From the NCBI GenBank assembly GCA_050949865.1, contig JBMNGN010000001.1, forward strand, positions 434,001 to 498,000: a stretch of 64,000 bases of DNA, in the 5' to 3' direction. The stretch comes from JBMNGN01 sp050949865 (GTDB lineage: Bacteria > Bacillota > Syntrophomonadia > Syntrophomonadales > Syntrophomonadaceae). The notes below the pieces were generated by a model that had not been told where the DNA came from, did no database searches, and was given only the letters and a program-made list of their open reading frames with translations. The position numbers were made by a program, and so were the translations under genes. Positions 43,284 through 52,282 of the stretch are shown piece after piece; position 1 is the stretch's first letter, and each line of letters opens with the position of its first letter.

Positions 43284-43676
43284 CTATTTTCCAGGCATAA
43301 GTTCCATCAAGGAATCCAGGATAGCTATCATGATGGGCAAAGCCAGTACTGCGATTATTATCTTGGCTGCAAATTCCACTTTTTTAGCTACAGCCTGTTC
43401 ACCGGCATCCTGGCATATAGCTGCAGCAAATTCACCCAAATAAGCGACGCCCAGTATTTTAAGCAAGGTAGCCAGGAAAAAGTAGTTCATCTCCGCACGG
43501 CGGGTAAGCTCCTTCATTACATCGACGATTGCTGCCATTTTATCCATCATAAAGATGAAGATTACAATGCTGAATACAATGCTTAAGGCCACGGCCATAA
43601 CCGGCTTTTCTTGTCTGAGAATCATGAGGATAATGGTTGTGACTAGTGCCAATCCGATTACCTGGGATATCTCCAC
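43284..43676 (-). CDS. spoIIIAD: Stage III sporulation protein AD
   Basis: A 130-residue protein with four hydrophobic helices; YFFLATLLKILGVAYLGEFA and QDAGEQAVAKKVEFAAK are typical of the SpoIIIAC/AD family. It lies in the SpoIIIA complex membrane base. Confidence 0.93.
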   Translation of the reverse strand: MEISQVIGLALVTTIILMILRQEKPVMAVALSIVFSIVIFIFMMDKMAAIVDVMKELTRRAEMNYFFLATLLKILGVAYLGEFAAAICQDAGEQAVAKKVEFAAKIIIAVLALPIMIAILDSLMELMPGK

Positions 43677-43719
43677 TGCTATCTCCCCTTTTCATAAACC
43701 GGGTGCTGTATTGGCTGTA

Positions 43720-43914
43720 CTATAGGTTAAACACTGATCTGACCACTATAAATAGCCTGTTCATCAGTTCAACTACAATTATCAAGACCACAACCACCCC
43801 GGCCAGGGTTAACATCTCAGCCTGTTCCTCTTTCTTGGCTTGCTTAAGAACAATAGATAACACAGATATTAGTATTCCAATGCCGGCAATTCGGAAAATT
43901 ATATCCACATCCAT
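43720..43914 (-). CDS. spoIIIAC: Stage III sporulation protein AC
   Basis: A 64-residue protein with two membrane helices (IIFRIAGIGILISVLSIVLK; MLTLAGVVVVLIIVVELMN). Size, topology and operon position identify it. Confidence 0.93.
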   Translation of the reverse strand: MDVDIIFRIAGIGILISVLSIVLKQAKKEEQAEMLTLAGVVVVLIIVVELMNRLFIVVRSVFNL

Positions 43915-43944
43915 CGGTAACCCTCCATACCATTTAGATACTTT

Positions 43945-44466
43945 TTATAAGAGCAGCAGCACTACTAAGGCTCCCAGGATAAATCCTCCATAAGACCACA
44001 GCCTGCGAGTAGATTCCGAGGTTAAAACAGCTTTTTCTTCCTGAATCTTTATTTCTTCCTGGACCAGCTTAAAGATTTTTTTCTGCTCATCGGCATCAGA
44101 CATCCCCAACTGGGAAGCTAAACGGGCTAGAAGCTCAATATCTGCCTTTTGCAGGTCGGAAAACTTAGCCATATAGCGCAATCCTTCCATCCATGCTTCA
44201 GCAGCGGTAACTCCCTGTTTTTCCTTTAACCTCAGTGAACTTACCTCAAACAAATAATAAATAGGTTTATCGGTAAAACGGGCAGTTTTACCCAAAGCTG
44301 CCGATAAAGGAGTATACATATAGGTAACCTCCTTTTCGAGGAATAATATGGCCATTCTTAAGTTGCGGAGCTGCCGCACCCGGTTTTCTGAACGGCTAGC
44401 CCCTAAAAGCCCCCATCCCCCGAAACCAGCTATTATAAACGCAATCCCTATGGTCTTTAAAAACAT
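43945..44466 (-). CDS. spoIIIAB: Stage III sporulation protein AB
   Basis: A 173-residue protein with an N-terminal helix (GIAFIIAGFGGWGLLGAS), a GspF-like cytosolic helical domain (RQLRNLRMAILFLEKEVTYM) and a C-terminal membrane helix. I chose ATG 44464-44466, which has AGGTGG eight bases upstream, over the GTG at 44476-44478 inside that site. It is related to type II secretion GspF. Confidence 0.92.
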   Translation of the reverse strand: MFLKTIGIAFIIAGFGGWGLLGASRSENRVRQLRNLRMAILFLEKEVTYMYTPLSAALGKTARFTDKPIYYLFEVSSLRLKEKQGVTAAEAWMEGLRYMAKFSDLQKADIELLARLASQLGMSDADEQKKIFKLVQEEIKIQEEKAVLTSESTRRLWSYGGFILGALVVLLLL

Positions 44467-44468
44467 AC

Positions 44469-45425
44469 TCAATCCCACCTAATCGTTTCGGATATTGTCC
44501 CTGGGCCATTTTTTCTAGAAAGAACCACCCCAATTTCAAAAGCCCGAATACCCATCAATTCCCGCATTACAGGCCGGCAGCTTAATTCCTCCAGATCCTG
44601 GGCATGGATACTGCTAATCACAGATACTCCTGCATTTACACACTCAGCAATGGCGTCAACATCCTCTTTTCTCCCTATTTCATCGGTAACAATAACTTCA
44701 GGGGAAAGGGATCGGATAGCCATTATCATACCCAGGGATTTGGGGCAGGCATCCAATACATCAGTTCTCGGGCCCACATCCAGCTGGGGAATGCCCCGGT
44801 AACTGCCGGCTAATTCTGATCTTTCATCTATAATCGCCACGTTTTTGGCACTATTAAAGTAATGCCCTGATGACAATATGCGGGCCAGATCTCTTAAAAT
44901 TGTGGTCTTGCCGCACCGGGGCGGTGATATTATCAGGGTGTTGCTTATCTTTTGGGATTTATTTGGCCATATTAGCGGCATTAGCGGAATGGCACAATTT
45001 TTTATCTCCCTTGCGACTCGGAAACAGATGCTGGAAAAATCCTTGATCTTTTTGATCCGGTTTTTTTCCAGAATTACCTGACCAGCCAGTCCCACTCTGT
45101 GGCCCCCGGGAACAGTAATAAAACCTCGTTTTATATCTTCTTCAAAGGCATAAAGGGAATTATCGCTTATTGAAGCCAGGGTTCTAGCCAGGTCAACCTC
45201 ATCTACCCGGTAACCCTTATAGATGTCGGTTACCAGGTTGCCCTGGCTGGAAACCGAAAATTCTTTATCTCCTATTCTCAGGATTAAAGGTTGGCCATAC
45301 CGTAAGCGGATTTCTTCCAATTTTGTGTAATCCTTGTCATTCAGGTTGGCCAGAATACCCTTAATTTGTGGCGACAAAAAAGGAATGATTTCATTTTTTA
45401 CGGTTATAGCATAATTAAAGGCCAT
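44469..45425 (-). CDS. spoIIIAA: Stage III sporulation protein AA (ATPase)
   Basis: A 318-residue secretion-type ATPase powering the channel. Walker A is in LIISPPRCGKTTILRDLARI near residue 157 and the Walker B region in VIVTDEIGRKEDVDAIAECV, with ISSIHAQDLEEL as the His box. ATG 45423-45425 has AAGGTGGTG five bases upstream; an upstream in-frame extension of 18 codons lacks a site. First gene of the spoIIIA operon; a SigE promoter is expected upstream but I could not define one. Confidence 0.95.
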   Translation of the reverse strand: MAFNYAITVKNEIIPFLSPQIKGILANLNDKDYTKLEEIRLRYGQPLILRIGDKEFSVSSQGNLVTDIYKGYRVDEVDLARTLASISDNSLYAFEEDIKRGFITVPGGHRVGLAGQVILEKNRIKKIKDFSSICFRVAREIKNCAIPLMPLIWPNKSQKISNTLIISPPRCGKTTILRDLARILSSGHYFNSAKNVAIIDERSELAGSYRGIPQLDVGPRTDVLDACPKSLGMIMAIRSLSPEVIVTDEIGRKEDVDAIAECVNAGVSVISSIHAQDLEELSCRPVMRELMGIRAFEIGVVLSRKNGPGTISETIRWD

Positions 45426-45507
45426 TCTAACACCACCTTGCTTTATATAGATATTGGTATCCCCAGCAAAATATTCCACTTACATTAATAAAGCAGCCCC
45501 CACAAAT

Positions 45508-45537
45508 AAAAAAGACTGCCTTAAAGACAGTCTTTTT
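45508..45537 (-). terminator. Intrinsic terminator before the spoIIIA operon
   Basis: AAAAAGACTG (45509-45518) and CAGTCTTTTT (45528-45537) are perfectly complementary around a nine-base loop, with a T run on the minus strand. It ends transcription of the zinc-ribbon protein gene and isolates spoIIIA. Confidence 0.85.
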
Positions 45538-45566
45538 GTCAGTATTTTTTTATAGTTTATGAGGAT

Positions 45567-46001
45567 TTAGGAAGGGGAAGTTTCCTGGTTAACATTGGGG
45601 TCAAGTTCATCTTCGATATAAGCCGGTTCAAAGTCGAAAGACCCTTCATTTATAAATACAACCTCATTACATTTGGGACAAGTTATTTCCATCGCATCAT
45701 CATAGTTTTCGTCATCTGACTCCATCCACAGCTTTTCGCCACAATTGGGACATTTAACTTCTATCATTTGCCCCTGATCCCGTCTATAATCCTCTTCGAG
45801 ATCCAATAAATCCTGGTCAATGCTATCAACATAATCCTTTATCTCATCCAATTCTCTCTGAATAACGGCGATGATATCTGCCATATCCTCCATTACCGAC
45901 AGCATTCCGGATAAAACCTTGCCCTGGGGACTGCCGTCCTTTATGTTTAGTCCCTCACTTAATCCCTGTAGGTAACTGACCCTTTCGGAAATATCTTTCA
46001 T
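45567..46001 (-). CDS. CD1247-type zinc-ribbon protein
   Basis: A 144-residue protein. The N-terminal half is helical (ISERVSYLQGLSEGLNIKDG), matching the 'CD1247 N-terminal domain'. The second half holds a four-Cys zinc ribbon (CPNCGEKLWM; CPKCNEVVF) and an acidic tail. The function is unknown. Conserved next to efp and spoIIIA in Clostridia, it may act in gene regulation. Confidence 0.85.
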   Translation of the reverse strand: MKDISERVSYLQGLSEGLNIKDGSPQGKVLSGMLSVMEDMADIIAVIQRELDEIKDYVDSIDQDLLDLEEDYRRDQGQMIEVKCPNCGEKLWMESDDENYDDAMEITCPKCNEVVFINEGSFDFEPAYIEDELDPNVNQETSPS

Positions 46002-46086
46002 GGAAAAACCTCCTTTTAATAACCATAACTAAATTTCCTAGTTTATTATTTGTTTTTAAAAGGAGGAAATACACTAATTTTTTAAT

Positions 46087-46644
46087 TTAAACTCTTTCTA
46101 TGTATTGTCCGGTCCGGGTATCGATCCTTAACCTGTCTCCCTGGTTTACAAAAAGAGGCACTTGAACGGTGGCTCCGGTCTCCAGGGTGGCGTTTTTAGT
46201 GGCGCCGGTAGCCGTATCTCCCTTTACTCCCGGTTCGGTTTCAATAACTTTCATTTCCACAAAATTAGGCAAATCTACCCCGATTATATTCCCCTGAAAG
46301 AACAATACTCCTATATTCATGTTTTCAAGCAGCCATTTAACTCCATCCCCGATTGTATCAGCAGATATAGCTATCTGTTCATAGTTTTCATTATCCATAA
46401 AGATATAATCCTGACCGTCATGATATAAGAACTGCATCTCTCTCCGGTCAAGGTGCGCCCGGGGAACCTTTTCACCGCCGCGGAAGGTTCTTTCTATAAT
46501 CCCCCCCTGCTTTACGTTTTTCAGTTTTGCCCGTACAAAGGCGGCCCCTTTACCGGGTTTTACATGTTGGAACTCAACCACCTGATATGCCTGTTCATCC
46601 AAAATAATGGTAACCCCTGTTCTAAAATCATTGACGGAAATCAT
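46087..46644 (-). CDS. efp: Elongation factor P
   Basis: It rescues ribosomes stalled at polyproline. The 185-residue, three-domain protein (KOW-like, then two OB folds) has VEFQHVKPGKGAAFVRAKLK near residue 24, where the tip Lys is the usual modification site, and the C-terminal DRLRIDTRTGQYIERV. It lies between pepP and the zinc-ribbon gene, as in Bacillus (pepP/yqhT-efp). Confidence 0.97.
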   Translation of the reverse strand: MISVNDFRTGVTIILDEQAYQVVEFQHVKPGKGAAFVRAKLKNVKQGGIIERTFRGGEKVPRAHLDRREMQFLYHDGQDYIFMDNENYEQIAISADTIGDGVKWLLENMNIGVLFFQGNIIGVDLPNFVEMKVIETEPGVKGDTATGATKNATLETGATVQVPLFVNQGDRLRIDTRTGQYIERV

Positions 46645-46657
46645 CTTATCCCTCCAT

Positions 46658-47743
46658 TTAAAAAATTATTAGCTCTTTGTTCGCCTGGGTTATTACTTCA
46701 CACCCGCCGCTTTTTACTATTACGCTATCCTCTATCCTGATTCCTCCCCAACCCGGTATGTATACCCCCGGCTCAATGGTTATTACCATGTTTTCTGCCA
46801 GGCAAACATCGCTTCCTGAAGATATTCTAGGAGCTTCATGGACTTCCAATCCAATTCCATGTCCGGTACCATGGTCAAAAAATGAATCCAGCTGGTATCT
46901 GGCCAGGTTATCTCTGACTGCTTTATCCACATCCCGGCACCGGACCCCGCTTTTCACCATAGCTAATCCAGTTTGCTGGGCTTCAAGCAAAATACGGTAA
47001 TAGTCCTTAAATTTGGGAGCAACGTGAGATGCTGCCATTGTTCTAGTCATATCCCCTGCATACCCCTCGTAAATTCCTCCGAAATCCATAATAACCATAT
47101 CGCCAGGCATAATTGCCCTGGAACCAGGGCGGCCATGAGGAAAGGCTGCGTTACTTCCTGAAAGGACAATTGTATCAAATGACTCATTCCAGCAGCCGTT
47201 TTTCCGCAGCAGATAGCTGATCTGATCGGCAATTGTTTTCTCAGTCATTCCGGGTCTAATCAAGCTGCTGATTTCAGCAAATACCTTATCGCCTATCCGT
47301 GCAGCCTCCTTCAGCAAACCGATCTCCTCCTCGTCTTTGACTAATCTAAGCTCCTCTAACAGATTGGAAACCGGAAAAATCTCAGCCGGGATATTTTTTT
47401 GCAGCTCTTGGTAAAAGGCATAGGAAATATGATGCCCCTCTACCGCCAGCCTGGAAAACTGCCTGCCCAGTTTTATTAATCCCTGATAATCGTTGGGTTT
47501 TACCTCAATAAACTCCCAATCCGGGCTTTCAGCCTTCACCTGTTCCCGGTACCTGGAATCGGTCAAAATGTATTTATTCTCTATGGTAACCACCAAAAGG
47601 GCACCTGATCCCCCGGTAAATCCGGACAGGTAAAAAATATTCTGCCCTTTACTTACCATAAATGCCTCTATCTGCTTCTGGACCATTATATCTCTTAAAC
47701 CCTCTACCCTGGAAGCAGGGGGACGTTCTTTTTGCTTCCTCAT
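46658..47743 (-). CDS. pepP: Xaa-Pro aminopeptidase (M24 family)
   Basis: A metallopeptidase removing N-terminal residues before proline. 361 residues: a creatinase-like N-terminal domain and the pita-bread catalytic domain with metal ligands in MVIMDFGGIYEGYAGDMTR, GHGIGLEVHEAP and MVITIEPGVYIPGWGGIRIE. The ATG at 47741-47743 has GAGAGG nine bases upstream. Residues 2-11 (RKQKERPPAS) are encoded by a palindromic repeat (47711-47740) and are not homologous to the family; homology starts at about RVEGLRDIM. Confidence 0.94.
   Translation of the reverse strand: MRKQKERPPASRVEGLRDIMVQKQIEAFMVSKGQNIFYLSGFTGGSGALLVVTIENKYILTDSRYREQVKAESPDWEFIEVKPNDYQGLIKLGRQFSRLAVEGHHISYAFYQELQKNIPAEIFPVSNLLEELRLVKDEEEIGLLKEAARIGDKVFAEISSLIRPGMTEKTIADQISYLLRKNGCWNESFDTIVLSGSNAAFPHGRPGSRAIMPGDMVIMDFGGIYEGYAGDMTRTMAASHVAPKFKDYYRILLEAQQTGLAMVKSGVRCRDVDKAVRDNLARYQLDSFFDHGTGHGIGLEVHEAPRISSGSDVCLAENMVITIEPGVYIPGWGGIRIEDSVIVKSGGCEVITQANKELIIF
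47711..47740. repeat. Palindromic REP-like repeat, copy 2
   Basis: The second copy of the 30-bp palindrome at 41-70 (28 of 30 identical), with arms GGAAGCA and TGCTTCC. It lies immediately after the pepP start codon and is read in frame, adding ten residues to the protein. The insertion point keeps the frame open and the ribosome-binding site intact. Confidence 0.65.
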
Positions 47744-47748
47744 GTTGA

Positions 47749-48222
47749 CTACCTCTCATTAGTATTAATTCGGTCAGCCATATTAATAGCTGCATCTATA
47801 GCTATCTTATATCCTAACCAGCCAAACCCGAAGACTCCGGCTACTGCCACTTTGGATATCAAGGATTTTTGCCTGAAATCTTCCCTCTGGTATATGTTGG
47901 TAACATGAACCTCAATACTGGGAATGCCTGCTGCTAACAGGGCATCATGAATGGCAATACTGTTATGGGAATAGGCCCCGGCATTAATGATAATCCAATC
48001 ATACTTCCCCCGGGTATTTTGTATAAAGTCTACTAAGGTCCCTTCATGATTTGACTGGAAAAACTCCAGCTCTGCTTGTCCGGAGTAAAGGCCGGACAGT
48101 TCATGATTAATATCAGAAAGGCTCTTATAACCATATAATTCTGGCTCCCTAACACCCAGGAGGTTTAAGTTAGGTCCGTTGATAACCGCGATCTTAACCG
48201 GCATTTTCGTGCTTTTTGGCAT
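47749..48222 (-). CDS. aroQ: 3-dehydroquinate dehydratase, type II
   Basis: The third step of the shikimate pathway. About 157 residues; the catalytic core reads VINGPNLNLLGVREPELYG, with the active Tyr in PELYG, then FFQSNHEGTLVDFIQ, NAGAYSHNSIAIHDAL and EVHVTNIYQREDFR. The family is about 145 residues, so the first ten codons may be extra; ATG 48220-48222 has GGTGGTG upstream. It overlaps or abuts pmbA and precedes pepP. Confidence 0.95.
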   Translation of the reverse strand: MPKSTKMPVKIAVINGPNLNLLGVREPELYGYKSLSDINHELSGLYSGQAELEFFQSNHEGTLVDFIQNTRGKYDWIIINAGAYSHNSIAIHDALLAAGIPSIEVHVTNIYQREDFRQKSLISKVAVAGVFGFGWLGYKIAIDAAINMADRINTNER

Positions 48223-48223
48223 T

Positions 48224-49564
48224 TTATTCACCACCAATGCTCAATCTTCTCAGGAGTACTGTTGGCGATGCTTTACCTCCATAGAAACGCAGATCATTGC
48301 CAACCGCTTCAATGGCTTCTAAAAAGCCAATCATGTTTCCCGCAATGGTAAGACCCCTTAATGGATAAGTTAAATGGCCGTTTTCGATCATTATTCCCTG
48401 GGCGCCGAGAGAAAAATCTCCTGAAACCGGATTGGCCGTATGCACCCCCATTACATCGGTAATATAAATACCCCGTTTTATGGCATTGACTAATTTGGCC
48501 GGTTCATCCCTGCCTGGTTCCAGGATGAAGTTGCTGGGTCCAACTGAGGGCAGAGACCGGAAAGAGGCGCGTTGGCCGTTTCCGGTTGATCTCGTCCCAT
48601 CTTTTTTTGCTGTATATGTATCGTATAAAAAATTTTTCAATATCCCAGCGGATAATATCTGGGTTTTTTGAGCCGGAATCCCTTCACCGTCAAAGGGGAA
48701 ACTGGCCATCCCGCCTTCGTAGGTAGCGTCATCAGTAATGCTGAGAACAGGAGAACCCACTACCTGCTCTTGCCTGCCGGCCAACAGGGATTTGCCTTTT
48801 TGAACTGCGCCGGCATTGACCATGCGGGCTAGAATGCCTAAAAATCGGGTCATAACATACGGTTCTATAACACACGGCATTTCAGTTGAACCAATGGTGC
48901 GAGGATTAAGGTTACGAACCGCATTATCAGCAGCTTCTTTACCCACTGCCCCAGGGTCAAGCTCTTTAATACTCCTTTTGGTCATTACGGAAAAGCCAGT
49001 CTGGGCATCGGAGTTTTCTTCCCCAACCACAAAGGCATATAAGCCACAGTAATTACCCCGGGAAAAGGCGTTCAAACCGTTGGTATTCATAATCAGGGAA
49101 GTATATTCCCCTTCTTCATACCCTGCCTTTTCAATAATCTTAACCCTGGAATCGCTTTTTAAGGCAGATTGCTCCACAAGGCGGGCAAGTTCCAGCTTTA
49201 TATCCAGATCGGTTGCCGGGATCTGCGGATCATAAATATCTAGATCCGGGTAATCGGAAACTACAGCCGGCAAGCAATTGTATTCATCGATGGCAGTAAA
49301 TGAAGAAATATTTACCGCATCCTCCACCAGGCTCTTAATAGCCGGTTCAGACAGGTTGCTGGTGTAGGCAAAACCTAAGCGGCCCTTGTTGATCACCCGC
49401 AATCCAATTCCTATTTCATCCGCCTGGGTAAGGGTATCAACCTGGCCTTCAAGAACTTCCACGGTTAATTCCCGGTTAAATAAAAGAAAGGCTTCCGCTT
49501 CCACTCCGGCCTTTTTGGCCGCTGTCAGCACTTTTTCCCCTGCCTTTCGCAATTTATCCTGCAA
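48224..49564 (-). CDS. pmbA: TldE/PmbA-type protease subunit
   Basis: A 446-residue TldD/PmbA family protein lacking the HExxxH metal site, so the non-catalytic TldE (PmbA) partner. GQVDTLTQADEIGIGLRVIN near residue 35 and the C-terminal NPVSGDFSLGAQGIMIENG identify it. TldD/TldE form a heterodimeric metalloprotease that degrades unfolded peptides and matures some modified peptides. It lies 11 bp after tldD. Confidence 0.93.
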   Translation of the reverse strand: MQDKLRKAGEKVLTAAKKAGVEAEAFLLFNRELTVEVLEGQVDTLTQADEIGIGLRVINKGRLGFAYTSNLSEPAIKSLVEDAVNISSFTAIDEYNCLPAVVSDYPDLDIYDPQIPATDLDIKLELARLVEQSALKSDSRVKIIEKAGYEEGEYTSLIMNTNGLNAFSRGNYCGLYAFVVGEENSDAQTGFSVMTKRSIKELDPGAVGKEAADNAVRNLNPRTIGSTEMPCVIEPYVMTRFLGILARMVNAGAVQKGKSLLAGRQEQVVGSPVLSITDDATYEGGMASFPFDGEGIPAQKTQILSAGILKNFLYDTYTAKKDGTRSTGNGQRASFRSLPSVGPSNFILEPGRDEPAKLVNAIKRGIYITDVMGVHTANPVSGDFSLGAQGIMIENGHLTYPLRGLTIAGNMIGFLEAIEAVGNDLRFYGGKASPTVLLRRLSIGGE

Positions 49565-49575
49565 AATACAACCTC

Positions 49576-51000
49576 CTATATCCTCCGAATTTTGTGGCGG
49601 CGGACTTTATCATCAGCAAAGGTCCCGCCAACGGTTAAGTTTTTTATCCTGATGGTGGGTTGGGCATCAGACACCGGCACTCCCTGCCCATCCTTGCCGC
49701 AAACCCCTATACTGAAGTCCAGATCTTTTCCAACCCTGTCGATCATGGTTAGAACTTCGGGTCCATTCCCGGTCAAGGAGGCCCCTCGAACCGGTCCTTT
49801 AATTTCCCCGTCCTCTATCAGGTAACCCTCTTGTACTTCAAAAACAAAATCGCCGTTGGTAGTGTTCACCTGCCCGCCCCCCATTTTATTAACCATCAAT
49901 CCCCATTGGGTAGACTTGATGATGTCAGATGGATCGTCACTGCCAGGTGCAATATAGGTGTTGCTCATACGGGGTATAGGCTTGTGCTGGTAAGACTCTC
50001 TCCTGCCGTTTCCGGTAGAAACCGTATTATCCTTATAAGCCGTCAGCCGGTCATACATGTATTGGACCAGCTCGCCATTCCTAATCAATACGGTTCTTTG
50101 CCCGGCATGACCTTCATCATCAAACCGGTATGAGCCATACTTCCCTTCGATAGTAGCATCATCAATCACGGTAACCTGGCTGTTGGCCACTTTTTGGCCC
50201 AGCTTGTTCCGGTATACTGACAGTCCCTTTTGCACTAGATCGGCTTCCAACCCATGCCCACATGCCTCATGGATCATGGTACCCCCTGCCTGGGCACTCA
50301 ATACTACCGGCATCTTGCCCACTGGGGCAGGGCGGGCTGACAACATTTTCACCGCAAGCTCTCCAGCTTTTTCCGCCAGTTGCTTAAAATCTATTTCATC
50401 CAGCAATTCCCAACCGCAGGAACCCCCGATTGATTCATATCCGGTCTGGATAACCCCATTCCTGGAAGCAATAGCCTGAACCGTAGCCCTGACCCGAACT
50501 CTTTCATCTTCAATATATTCGTTATCGCTATTGGCTATTTGCACCCGGTTATGAATATCGCCAACAGAAACGCTCACCTGCCGGATCTCCTCACTGACGC
50601 TTCTGGCCCCATGATTGGCCGCGAGGACCTGTTCAATCTTCTCTTCAAAAGCCACCTTTTCTGGAAGCCTCTTATATCTTATCTCAGGTGCCTTCTTGGT
50701 CATAAGGTTTATAGCTTGTGACGATAGGTTCGAGCCTGCTTGAGCAGCCGCTGCTGCCACCTGGGCAGCCCTGTGCAGCCCTTTGGCGCTGAGATCATTG
50801 GTATAAACATAGGCCGTTTTACCGTCCTTTATTACCCTGATCCCTGCTCCCCGTTCCCGTCCGCTATTGATCTTTTCTATTTTATCGTCTTCGCAAAAGA
50901 TACTGTTGACCTGTTGCTCTTCCACATATACTTCAGTGAAATCCCCGCCTTTTTTCAAGGTCTCTTCTACTATGCTGGCTAGCAGTTCCTTTTCTAGCAT
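49576..51000 (-). CDS. tldD: TldD metalloprotease subunit
   Basis: A 474-residue catalytic subunit with the zinc site MIHEACGHGLEADLVQKG (HExxxH) near residue 245 and the C-terminal NTTNGDFVFEVQEGYLIEDG. It pairs with the TldE gene directly downstream. Length matches TldD. The pair is not next to any recognisable peptide precursor in this window, so a general proteolytic role is likely. Confidence 0.95.
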   Translation of the reverse strand: MLEKELLASIVEETLKKGGDFTEVYVEEQQVNSIFCEDDKIEKINSGRERGAGIRVIKDGKTAYVYTNDLSAKGLHRAAQVAAAAAQAGSNLSSQAINLMTKKAPEIRYKRLPEKVAFEEKIEQVLAANHGARSVSEEIRQVSVSVGDIHNRVQIANSDNEYIEDERVRVRATVQAIASRNGVIQTGYESIGGSCGWELLDEIDFKQLAEKAGELAVKMLSARPAPVGKMPVVLSAQAGGTMIHEACGHGLEADLVQKGLSVYRNKLGQKVANSQVTVIDDATIEGKYGSYRFDDEGHAGQRTVLIRNGELVQYMYDRLTAYKDNTVSTGNGRRESYQHKPIPRMSNTYIAPGSDDPSDIIKSTQWGLMVNKMGGGQVNTTNGDFVFEVQEGYLIEDGEIKGPVRGASLTGNGPEVLTMIDRVGKDLDFSIGVCGKDGQGVPVSDAQPTIRIKNLTVGGTFADDKVRRHKIRRI

Positions 51001-51218
51001 CCTTACCTCCTAAAAACCCACAAATTATTATTTCCCTTAATCCGGCCAAAAAGTCAGTTCCGCCTCCCGAAGAGCCTCGCTTCCCTTTCCAGTTGGCAGT
51101 CATTCCCAGTCCCTTTTGCTTATATGCTTATAATAGAGAAATTTCGGTTGTCCCCAAGACTAAAACCTGAATAAGTGCCCCTTAACCTCAATCCTTCCCG
51201 GTTGGGAATCCGCATGTT

Positions 51219-51248
51219 CAAAAACTAATCTGCCCCCGGGGATTTTTT
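51219..51248 (-). terminator. Possible terminator after the minor-pilin genes
   Basis: On the minus strand AATCCCC pairs with GGGG and GATT around the centre, followed by AGTTTTTG. It lies just after the stop of the pilin-like gene at 51252. The stem is short. The remainder of 51001-51218 shows no other feature apart from a plausible tldD promoter region. Confidence 0.4.
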
Positions 51249-51251
51249 ACA

Positions 51252-51824
51252 TCAATTATAGGCCTGGTACTTAACTATTTTACCATTATTAGTATACAAC
51301 CTAAAGTCAAATACAATCTGCTCTTCCTGTTCCAGGTAATAAGTGGCGAAATCATACTTAACCTCAACCATAATACTTTTTACCGCATTATCGTAAATTC
51401 CAGTAATGGTAAACCTATAAACACATGAAACAGGATTCTCTGAAACCAGGGTTATTCCAGGTGGTTCCAGCTGAAATCCAGAGGTGGGAATATCTTGGGC
51501 AATCTCCATGAATCCGAACTCTTCCAAAGGCTTAGCGGGAATATATTCCTGGGGGGAACGTTTCTCAAGTTCTTCGAGGACCGCCTGAACAACCAAATCA
51601 ATTCCAGAATCGGCCATTTGCCACGCCTGATGCAAGTTCATACTGTTGCGGCTGGTGTGTGACTCAATCCAGGCGGCATTTACCAGAAACAGGCACAGGA
51701 CACTTATTATTCCGTAGATCAGGAGAACCAATAACAACCCATTTCCTGAAATACCCAGGTCCGGGGCTTGGTTCCTAAATTGGCATTTGCACCTGCTCGT
51801 TTTCTTGTGCCCATCATGCATCAT
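51252..51824 (-). CDS. PilX-like type IV pilus assembly protein
   Basis: A 190-residue protein with one N-terminal hydrophobic helix (LLLVLLIYGIISVLCLFLVN) followed by SHTSRNSMNLHQAWQMADSG, the AxxxADSG-type signature of PilX N-terminal domains, and a beta-rich C-terminal half. It is probably a minor component of the pilus tip or of a pseudopilus. It overlaps the upstream pilin gene by 4 bp. Confidence 0.75.
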   Translation of the reverse strand: MMHDGHKKTSRCKCQFRNQAPDLGISGNGLLLVLLIYGIISVLCLFLVNAAWIESHTSRNSMNLHQAWQMADSGIDLVVQAVLEELEKRSPQEYIPAKPLEEFGFMEIAQDIPTSGFQLEPPGITLVSENPVSCVYRFTITGIYDNAVKSIMVEVKYDFATYYLEQEEQIVFDFRLYTNNGKIVKYQAYN

Positions 51825-52282
51825 CCTGAATCATCCTGATTCCGGAAACTGCAGCGGGTTACTAGCCGGTATACCTGAGAACCAATGGTGCTTTCAATAG
51901 TTATCTGCACCGTTTGGGGAGATAATTCCTGGCAGGATATCTGGCTAATCAACTCGGCCACCGGCATCTTTGTTGTGCTCTGCCTAAAGAGGCTGTTATT
52001 TTCAACATAATACAGGATACTCTCCTTATCACCGGCTATTCTAACACGACTCCCGTTTTCCAGCACCTCAAAATCCCTGCCGGTTCTAAAATCTTCCATA
52101 ATCCAGTATAAGGCACAGCGGCAGGAGTATTGTAAATCCATCCTAGCCTGGTATCCTTCATAAAGCTGGTGGGCAGTCGAAAAGACAAGCAGCAAAAGCG
52201 GCAGGGATATTGAAAACAGGCCTAAAGACAGCAATAATTCAACCATGGTTAATCCTATTGTAGCATTATGTTTATACCGCAC
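51821..52282 (-). CDS. Minor pilin / type II pseudopilin
   Basis: A 153-residue prepilin-like protein. The N-methylation motif is in TIGLTMVELLLSLGLFSISL, with Gly before the mature Leu-Thr and Glu at +5. A C-terminal domain follows with CRCALYWIMEDFRTG. It should be cleaved by PilD and inserted in a pilus tip. It resembles PilW/PulJ-type pilins by length and the 'F-TG' pattern. Confidence 0.8.
   Translation of the reverse strand: MRYKHNATIGLTMVELLLSLGLFSISLPLLLLVFSTAHQLYEGYQARMDLQYSCRCALYWIMEDFRTGRDFEVLENGSRVRIAGDKESILYYVENNSLFRQSTTKMPVAELISQISCQELSPQTVQITIESTIGSQVYRLVTRCSFRNQDDSG

Noticed and set aside
45440..45490. SigE-type promoter for spoIIIAA
   Set aside because: Expected from biology, but no pair of -35 and -10 motifs with correct spacing could be read.
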